From NCBI GenBank assembly GCA_016178625.1, contig JACOSX010000058.1, positions 1-38,448 on the forward strand: 38,448 nt of DNA, written 5' to 3'. Both the position numbers and the translations under genes were made by a program. Positions within the stretch are counted from its first letter, which is position 1; each line of letters starts with the position of its first letter. This document shows positions 32,999 to 38,448 of this stretch, in pieces. The DNA comes from Ignavibacteria bacterium (GTDB lineage: Bacteria > Bacteroidota > Ignavibacteria > UBA10030 > SZUA-254). The notes beneath the pieces are model-generated. The model was not told the DNA's origin. It worked only from the letters and a program-made list of their open reading frames with translations, and did not search any database.

Positions 32999-33463
32999 TC
33001 ACTGGAAAAAGAACCGCGCTCCAAGTCCGACATTCCCCTGTAACTCTGTTGAGGGAGCAAGATCGACGATCGGCGCGACTTCAAAAAATAAATCGACCGG
33101 TGCATTACGGAAGATATACCCTACTCCAACAACAACTCGCAATCCAAGCCGGGTGTCCTGATGTCTACCGGTCTTAATTCTTCCACCAATCCCATAATAG
33201 AGCGGTATCTTCTCACTTGACTTAAAGACATCGAATGAATGCCAGAGGTAGTCGCCATGAATATGGAAGGATGTTTCCCTAACGAACGACCACGCCACGC
33301 CGGCATCGATAGCATTCGTGGCGTTAAGCCATCCTTTCACGCTGACACCCGTGGGCTCGCCAATGAGAATACCGATGCCGAAGCCACGATCCTGACTGAA
33401 CGAAATATTCCACATCCCAATGACTAACAGGGTAGCGACAACGCAAACGCGGGAAGCGGTCAT
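32999..33463 (-). CDS. Small outer-membrane beta-barrel-like protein
   Basis: A 154-residue exported protein. The ATG at 33463 has GGAGA about eight bases upstream. The signal peptide is MTASRVCVVATLLVIGMWNI, with likely cleavage near SFSQ. The mature part alternates polar and hydrophobic residues in beta strands (GIGILIGEPTGVSVKGWL, LYYGIGGRIKTG, LGLRVVVGVGYIF) and ends GLGARFFFQ, with the terminal aromatic residue typical of outer-membrane barrels. It lies 28 bases after the second permease gene of the export operon, so it may serve that system, but its size is too small for a TolC-type channel. Confidence 0.78.
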   Translation of the reverse strand: MTASRVCVVATLLVIGMWNISFSQDRGFGIGILIGEPTGVSVKGWLNATNAIDAGVAWSFVRETSFHIHGDYLWHSFDVFKSSEKIPLYYGIGGRIKTGRHQDTRLGLRVVVGVGYIFRNAPVDLFFEVAPIVDLAPSTELQGNVGLGARFFFQ

Positions 33464-33491
33464 GTTTTTTTCTCCTTTCGATGGTGATAGT

Positions 33492-34661
33492 TTACGAAGC
33501 ACGTAATGCATTAACGATATTGAGCCTGGCGGCTCGAACCGCCGGCAGGAAACCGCCTATGAAACCTATTCCGAGCGCAAAAATTGCAGTGTACTTGATG
33601 ACGGCTAGCGAGAGAGTGAAGCCGAACGCAAGCTCCGAGAACGTGCCGAAATTTACCGTGGAGATAACGAACAACTGCAGAAACGACGCAGTGAACAACC
33701 CGATAGCAGCGCCGAGACTTGCGATAAGGACCGACTCGATGAGGAACGCAGCAAGAATATTCCTTCGCCGAAAGCCCAGTGAGCGCAGTGTGCCGATTTC
33801 GACCGTTCGGTTTGCCACTGCTGCATACATGGTAATCATTGCGCCGATGGTTGCACCGAAACTGAAGATGATGCTGACAACCGTACCGATCACGCGAATG
33901 AAGATTGCCATCAGGCGGGATTGCTCGGCGTAGTACTCCTTCTCATGCTGTATCTCGAGATAGTTTAGCCTTCGGTCACTCTCAATTTTCGTTTTCAGGG
34001 CATCAAAGTCCGACTGGTTCTTGAGCCGGAACGTCAGCGACGAGAAGACTGGCCGGCCGAACGCGGGCAGCATCTGTTCAACATCCCCCCATATTTCCGA
34101 ATCGAATCCCGTTCCATTGCCGTCAAAGACCCCGACAATTGTCCAGTAATTTCCACCGAACTTCAACCGTTCCCCGATCGTGCAGCCCTGGAAGCGCTTT
34201 GCGATGCTGGAGCCGACGATGATCTCGCTTGTGCCTGCTGTGAACATCTTCCCCTCGAGAATCTTAATCTGGGGGCGCAGCAACATCGACTCGGAAGTAA
34301 TACCGCGGACGGTGACGTTACCCATGTCGCCGCTTCCTTTCTTAAAGATATTGATCAGGACAAACAGTTCGTTCGCCGCAAACGGTTTACCGTCGGGAGT
34401 GGCTGCAAGCTCTGGTAGTGTCTTAATGATGTTCGCTGCATCGCGGTCGATCTGGCTCTGAAGTTCAGCCTGAGCTGCCTTCCGGATGACAATAACGTTC
34501 TCGTCCGAGCCTGTCTCAATGAGCGTCTTCTCCACACCGTAGGCGAGCATCAACACGGCGGCGAAAACGAATACCACCATCGAGATGCCGCCGATGGTCA
34601 AGGTGGTCGTCAGCTTGCGTGTCCAAAGGCTTTTGAGTGTGTAGGTGAGGGGAATTTTCAC
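33492..34661 (-). CDS. MacB/FtsX-type ABC transporter permease (1)
   Basis: A 389-residue inner-membrane protein. It has an N-terminal membrane segment (about 18-40), a large periplasmic MacB-PCD-like domain (about 45-250) and three C-terminal helices in the FtsX fold. GTLRSLGFRRRNILAAFLIESVLIA is the characteristic cytoplasmic-loop region, and the protein ends PAVRAARLNIVNALRAS. It has no ATPase domain; the separate ATPase gene is two genes upstream. It follows the other permease by 67 bases. Confidence 0.9.
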   Translation of the reverse strand: MKIPLTYTLKSLWTRKLTTTLTIGGISMVVFVFAAVLMLAYGVEKTLIETGSDENVIVIRKAAQAELQSQIDRDAANIIKTLPELAATPDGKPFAANELFVLINIFKKGSGDMGNVTVRGITSESMLLRPQIKILEGKMFTAGTSEIIVGSSIAKRFQGCTIGERLKFGGNYWTIVGVFDGNGTGFDSEIWGDVEQMLPAFGRPVFSSLTFRLKNQSDFDALKTKIESDRRLNYLEIQHEKEYYAEQSRLMAIFIRVIGTVVSIIFSFGATIGAMITMYAAVANRTVEIGTLRSLGFRRRNILAAFLIESVLIASLGAAIGLFTASFLQLFVISTVNFGTFSELAFGFTLSLAVIKYTAIFALGIGFIGGFLPAVRAARLNIVNALRAS

Positions 34662-34728
34662 AGTCTTCTCCGTTATCGTGCGTCTAAATGTTGATGAGCT
34701 CGTGTATGTGCCAAGAGGTGTTCTTCCA

Positions 34729-35889
34729 TCATCCGATTTGTCTCAGTCCATCGACGATTTTCGTCTGCACGGCGCGCGTCGCAGGAAATGCTGCAGCCAA
34801 AACGCCGGCGAGGAGCGCCGATGCGGCGGCAAGCACCACTGTCATTGTCTCCAAATTGAAAACAGGGAACCACTGCGGCGGAACCACCTTATGGATTCCA
34901 CTCGTGATAGGAAATGTTATCGCCACGCCAAGCGCACCACCGATGCTGGAAATAAGCAGCGATTCTCCCCCAATCAAGCTCACGAGATGGCTCGACGAGA
35001 AGCCGAGTGTTTTTAATACGGCATACTCCCGAATGCGTTCCCGCGCGGTCATCACCATTGTGTTCATGAGAATCATGAGGATGATGCCAATGATGACGAA
35101 CGACACCACGTCGATTGCCGTCAGGATTGCACCGGACATTGAAACAAAACTTTGATTGAATTCCTTCTCGGTCTGAGTCTTCGTCTCCGCCGGAGAGTTG
35201 GTAAAGAGGTTGTCGATCGCCGCTGAAATCGCAGCGCGCTGGTTGGGATCTCCAATGTCAACGATATACCACCCGACTTGCCCAGCCCTGCCCGGACTGG
35301 CCTGCTTTAGTCCCTCGTCGAGGTAATGCCAGTTGAAGAGCATCCAGGTCTCGTCTGACGTCTCGTCCCGCCCATGATAGATGCCAACGACTTGCATTTG
35401 CCATTGACCGGGGTAAATGTCGCCATCGATGTTCATTAAATCACCGATCTTCAGGTTGTATGTCCGAGCGATCTTCGCGCCGATGATGCAGCCATTGCGC
35501 TGGTTCTTCATCGCTTCCTTTTCTTTGGGAGAGACAACTACTTCGGGATAGAGATCGAAGAAGTTATCCGGATCCACGGCGAATCGCGCGAAAAACTGAT
35601 CCTTGTCCTTGTAAATTCCCTGGAACCAATTTGCGAACGACACCTTGCGTACGCCCGGAACTTTGGCGATCTGGTCTTGATAGGAAAGCGGAAGGGGGTA
35701 AATGAAGGAGACGGCATGGACAGTCACGAGCCGATTCGCAGCCGAGGCTTCCACTCCGGAGTTCCACGAGGAGATCACGGTGCGCATAAGCCCGAATGCC
35801 ATAACAGCGATGGCAATACCAAGGACGGTGAGAAACGATCGCAACTTGTGCCGCAACATATTTTTGAAGATGAGTTTGAGGATGTGCAT
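34729..35889 (-). CDS. MacB/FtsX-type ABC transporter permease (2)
   Basis: A 386-residue paralogue of the next permease with the same plan: HILKLIFKNMLRHKLRSFLTVLGIAIAV at the N-terminus with the first helix, a periplasmic domain of about 220 residues, and three C-terminal helices around EYAVLKTLGFSSSHLVSLIG. It ends ATRAVQTKIVDGLRQIG. Two different permeases with one ATPase suggest a heterodimer resembling LolCE or MacB-like exporters. It lies 11 bases after the ATPase gene. Confidence 0.9.
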   Translation of the reverse strand: MHILKLIFKNMLRHKLRSFLTVLGIAIAVMAFGLMRTVISSWNSGVEASAANRLVTVHAVSFIYPLPLSYQDQIAKVPGVRKVSFANWFQGIYKDKDQFFARFAVDPDNFFDLYPEVVVSPKEKEAMKNQRNGCIIGAKIARTYNLKIGDLMNIDGDIYPGQWQMQVVGIYHGRDETSDETWMLFNWHYLDEGLKQASPGRAGQVGWYIVDIGDPNQRAAISAAIDNLFTNSPAETKTQTEKEFNQSFVSMSGAILTAIDVVSFVIIGIILMILMNTMVMTARERIREYAVLKTLGFSSSHLVSLIGGESLLISSIGGALGVAITFPITSGIHKVVPPQWFPVFNLETMTVVLAAASALLAGVLAAAFPATRAVQTKIVDGLRQIG

Positions 35890-35900
35890 GGCGTATCTCC

Positions 35901-36569
35901 TTACGATAATTCTCCTTTATCGAGATGGCGAATCTTGTGTGCGCGTTCTGCCGCACGAGGATCATGTGTGACCATGATGATCGTTTTCTTGAATTCTGTG
36001 TTCAGCCGCTCGAGGAGTTTTAGAATCTCTTCAGCGGAAACTTTATCGAGATCTCCTGTCGGTTCATCAGCAACCAACACTGTCGGATCGGTGACGATGG
36101 CGCGAGCGATCGCGACGCGCTGCTCTTGCCCACCTGAAAGTTGTTTCGGGTAATGGTGGACACGGTCTCCCAATCCGACAATCTGTAATGCAAACTCAAC
36201 GTGCTCTCTCCGTTCCTTCTTTGAGAGCTTGGAAAGAAGCAGTGGCAGCTCGACGTTCTCGAACGCAGTCAGCACCGGCATCAAGTTATAAAACTGGAAT
36301 ACAAATCCAATATGGCGCGCTCGCCACTTCGCCAGCTCCGACTCATTCAGTTTTGAGATGTCCGTGCTTGAGACGGTAATGCTCCCCTTCGTTGGCTTGT
36401 CGATGCCGGCAATCAGGTTGAGTAAGGTAGTTTTGCCGGAGCCGGACGGACCCATCAGCCCGAGAAAGTCTCCCTCTGCAATGTCGAATGAGATATTGGT
36501 GAGCACGCGGATCTCTTGCGAGTCTCTCCAATATGACTTTGAAATGTTTTGAACTGATACTAGAGACAT
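35901..36569 (-). CDS. ABC transporter ATP-binding protein (LolD/MacB family)
   Basis: A 222-residue cytoplasmic ATPase. Walker A is GPSGSGKTT (40-48), the Q-loop FQFYNLMPVLTAFENV follows, the signature is LSGGQ (144-148), and Walker B with D-loop is LVADEPTGDLD (165-175). The H-loop histidine is in MVTHD. It belongs to the LolD/MacB subfamily that drives extracytoplasmic lipoprotein or substrate extrusion without moving it across the inner membrane. It is flanked by the adaptor gene and two permeases. Confidence 0.95.
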   Translation of the reverse strand: MSLVSVQNISKSYWRDSQEIRVLTNISFDIAEGDFLGLMGPSGSGKTTLLNLIAGIDKPTKGSITVSSTDISKLNESELAKWRARHIGFVFQFYNLMPVLTAFENVELPLLLSKLSKKERREHVEFALQIVGLGDRVHHYPKQLSGGQEQRVAIARAIVTDPTVLVADEPTGDLDKVSAEEILKLLERLNTEFKKTIIMVTHDPRAAERAHKIRHLDKGELS

Positions 36570-36667
36570 GGATTGTGATCGTTAAATTTAGAATAATGGA
36601 TTTTATGTTATGTCGTGCGCCCTGAATGGAGTCACAGCGACGATTGATTGTTAACAATAAACACTTG

Positions 36668-37858
36668 TTATTGTTTCAACTTTACTCTCGACCCCGAACG
36701 TAAACTCTCGGAAGGTTTCAACACGACTTTATCTCCAGCCGAAAGACCCGACGTGATTTCGATGAGTCTTCCCATTGCATTACCGATCGAGACAGGGGTC
36801 TCAACCACGATGTTGTCGTGCATGATGAATGCAACTTTCCCACCATTGCGAGTTGTCAGTGCTAATGGGTCGACTGCCAGCCGTGGTTCACCATCAGTAG
36901 GTTCGCTCGATTGCATCGAGAGAAAGTGAACCTTGGCGCTCATCTCAGGCAGCACACGTTTATCTTGTTCAACAAACCGAATCTTCGTGAGCACAGTAGC
37001 CTTCGCACGATCTGCAGTGGGAATGATTTTGTCGACATTCCCTCGATATCGCTTATCGGGATACGCATCCAATGAAATCTCACATGGCTGTCCAACAGTG
37101 ATACGTTCGATGTTGGATTCAGATACATCCGCCTCGACCTCAAGAGACGACATATCCGCGATCGTTACAACTGCAACACGCGAGCTTGCGCCCGCGGCAA
37201 ACGGAGCAACCACTTCGCCGACATCGGCATTCTTTGAAAGGATCGTTCCGTCAAACGGTGCCCGGATCCGTGTGTTCTCGAGTTGCACCTCGGCTGCCTT
37301 CACCGCGGCTTGGCGGGATGAAATGGAAGCGACCACTCGATCGAAGCGCGCTTTTACGCCGTCGAACTCTGCCTGAGAAATGAGCTGTCGCTCCAAGAGT
37401 TTTTTTGATCGACCGAGGGATTGTTCAGCATCGCTTTTCTCTGCTTTGGCAACATCGAGATCGGCTCTTGCCTGAGCGAGTGCGGCTTCAACATCGGCGC
37501 TCTCGATCCGAGCGATAACGTCACCTTGTTTCACTTTGTCTCCTTCACGAAATCCGAGGTACATTATTCTGCCTGTGGCTTTAGAAGCGATCGAAGCTTT
37601 CCGCTGCGCAACGACGTACCCGCTTGCCGTGAGCAAGGCATTTGCCTGAGTTGGAGACATCATTGTCACGGTTGTGACCTCAACGATTTCCTCTCCGCCG
37701 AACGTGTTTCGCAAGAAAAAGAAAACAGAAAGAATTAAGAAAAGCGTTGCGGCACCATAGACCACGAGCCAATATTTCGGGCGCGATGGTGGCGCGGTTA
37801 GCTCATCATGTTCACGGCGAATTTGCAATTTTGATAGATCAATCTGTTCAGTTGGCAT
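36668..37858 (-). CDS. HlyD/MacA-type periplasmic adaptor of an efflux system
   Basis: A 396-residue membrane-fusion protein. A single inner-membrane anchor lies at about 30-50, preceded by a cytoplasmic tail. A biotinyl-lipoyl-like domain (ASGYVVAQRKASIASKATGR) is split by a coiled-coil hairpin (about 120-210, ALAQARADLDVAKAEKSDAE onwards). The second half (ENTRIRAPFDGTILSKNADV), a beta-barrel and a membrane-proximal domain ending RVKLKQ follow. GGGAG precedes the ATG. It is first in the adaptor-ATPase-permease-permease operon and has a Bacteroidota-type promoter. A TolC-like channel is not encoded here. Confidence 0.93.
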   Translation of the reverse strand: MPTEQIDLSKLQIRREHDELTAPPSRPKYWLVVYGAATLFLILSVFFFLRNTFGGEEIVEVTTVTMMSPTQANALLTASGYVVAQRKASIASKATGRIMYLGFREGDKVKQGDVIARIESADVEAALAQARADLDVAKAEKSDAEQSLGRSKKLLERQLISQAEFDGVKARFDRVVASISSRQAAVKAAEVQLENTRIRAPFDGTILSKNADVGEVVAPFAAGASSRVAVVTIADMSSLEVEADVSESNIERITVGQPCEISLDAYPDKRYRGNVDKIIPTADRAKATVLTKIRFVEQDKRVLPEMSAKVHFLSMQSSEPTDGEPRLAVDPLALTTRNGGKVAFIMHDNIVVETPVSIGNAMGRLIEITSGLSAGDKVVLKPSESLRSGSRVKLKQ

Positions 37859-37905
37859 GAACTCCCGTAGTCATGTGCATCGTCAATGGAGGCATTGTTC
37901 GGCTT

Positions 37906-37937
37906 CAAAGATAAAAAAATACCGACACGTTTCCAAA
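37906..37937 (-). promoter_or_regulatory. Bacteroidota-type promoter of the export operon
   Basis: On the minus strand TATCTTTG (37913-37906) matches the TAnnTTTG -7 consensus, and TTTG (37937-37934) lies 20 bases upstream as the -33 box. The predicted start near 37899 leaves about 40 bases before the ATG. The spacing and boxes are what is known from Bacteroidota housekeeping promoters. Confidence 0.65.
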
Positions 37938-38005
37938 TCAAAACGGCGCAATTCTGTCACTGAATGCTTGAAAATAAACGAGAGATTTTGCTTATTGAAT
38001 CACGT

Positions 38006-38448
38006 ATGCGCATACTTGGAATTGAAACATCGTGCGATGAAACTTCTGCCGCCGTGATCGATAATGGTGTCCTGAAATCGAACATCATCTCATCCCAACT
38101 GGTTCATCAACGGTATGGGGGGGTGGTTCCCGAGCTCGCTTCGCGTGCCCATCAACAGCTTATTGTTCCTGTGGTTGATGAAGCGTTACGAGTTGCAGCC
38201 ATCCGACAGGAGCAACTCGATGGAATTGCCGTTACCTACGGACCCGGACTCATGGGTGCCCTGCTGGTCGGATTGAATTTTGCAAAAGCGTTCTCGTATG
38301 GTTTACGTATCCCATATATTGGTGTCAATCATATGGAGGCGCATATCTATTCAAACTTTATTGAAGACCCAAAACCTGCCTATCCATTCCTTTGCCTGAT
38401 TGTTTCGGGTGGACACACACAGCTCGTGCTCGTTACCAAGCCATTGAC
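38006..38448 (+). CDS. tsaD: tRNA N6-adenosine threonylcarbamoyltransferase, N-terminal part (cut by window edge)
   Basis: The first 147 codons of TsaD, which with TsaB/E makes t6A37 in tRNAs reading ANN codons. [18 protein letters not shown] is the hallmark N-terminus. The metal-binding histidines appear in HMEAH, and [10 protein letters not shown] belongs to the ATP-binding core. The reading frame is intact to the edge. The ATG at 38006 has no visible ribosome binding site. TTGAAA near 37970 and an AT-rich TTATTG at about 37991 suggest a promoter close enough to make the message nearly leaderless. It diverges from the export operon. Confidence 0.95.
   Translation, partial: MRILGIETSCDETSAAVIDNGVLKSNIISSQLVHQRYGGVVPELASRAHQQLIVPVVDEALRVAAIRQEQLDGIAVTYGPGLMGALLVGLNFAKAFSYGLRIPYIGVNHMEAHIYSNFIEDPKPAYPFLCLIVSGGHTQLVLVTKPL

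Noticed and set aside
33481-33933. 150-residue plus-strand open frame
   Set aside because: It is antisense to the permease gene, with no ribosome binding site and no recognisable domain; the minus-strand protein is clearly real.
34688-35155. 155-residue plus-strand open frame
   Set aside because: It overlaps the second permease in antisense and reads as low-complexity shadow sequence (Met/Thr/Arg-rich).

Overview
This 38.4 kb window looks like bacterial chromosome from the Bacteroidota/Chlorobiota/Ignavibacteriota group, most like an Ignavibacteria-type organism. The reasons are: large secreted beta-propeller proteins ending in type IX secretion (T9SS) sorting domains with the PNYPNPFNP signature; a fused gamma-alpha 2-oxoacid:ferredoxin oxidoreductase; and promoters of the Bacteroidota TAnnTTTG type beside sigma70-like TTGnnn/TAnnnT promoters. 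The lineage is an inference from gene style; no 16S rRNA gene is present. No tRNA, rRNA, CRISPR array, insertion sequence or prophage was seen.

Positions 1-10.8 kb (all minus strand) form a housekeeping run read from right to left: prs, rplY, pth, rpsF, ssb, rpsR, rplI, then ccdA, korA-korB (overlapping), nrnA, pepA, and the first codons of another gene preceded by a structured leader. Positions 11.0-15.3 kb hold one 1450-residue secreted protein with about 14 YCF48/BNR-type propeller blades and a T9SS C-terminal domain. A 0.5 kb divergent spacer follows. It carries a long-stemmed RNA-like element and a promoter that would give the next gene an almost leaderless mRNA. Positions 15.8-18.0 kb (plus strand) hold an alpha/beta hydrolase, bioY and a four-helix-bundle-like protein.

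Positions 18.0-19.7 kb are a small arsenic operon, arsR-arsM-arsN2, with a near-perfect 24-bp dyad over its promoter and no efflux pump or reductase in view. Positions 19.8-27.2 kb (minus strand) are a lipid/DNA-repair run: pgsA, pgpA, cinA, thpR, a CheY-like receiver, recA, recX, a PolB-type exonuclease, a DEDDh exonuclease fused to a WYL-like domain, and a methyltransferase. The last five genes sit 18 nt apart or closer. recA is interrupted: relative to the family it lacks 85 nt encoding Walker B and the start of loop L1, and the frame is lost.

Positions 27.3-32.4 kb hold two more secreted propeller-type proteins. The first is split by a 1-nt frameshift and an in-frame TAG that separates it from its T9SS signal; the second has no sorting domain. 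Positions 32.7-37.9 kb hold rpmB and a five-gene export operon (HlyD-type adaptor, ABC ATPase, two FtsX/MacB-type permeases, a small outer-membrane protein). The window closes with the first 147 codons of tsaD on the plus strand.

The observations most worth checking are the recA lesion, the recA-recX-exonuclease-exonuclease/WYL-methyltransferase cluster, the two unexplained structured RNAs, and the double lesion in the T9SS gene.
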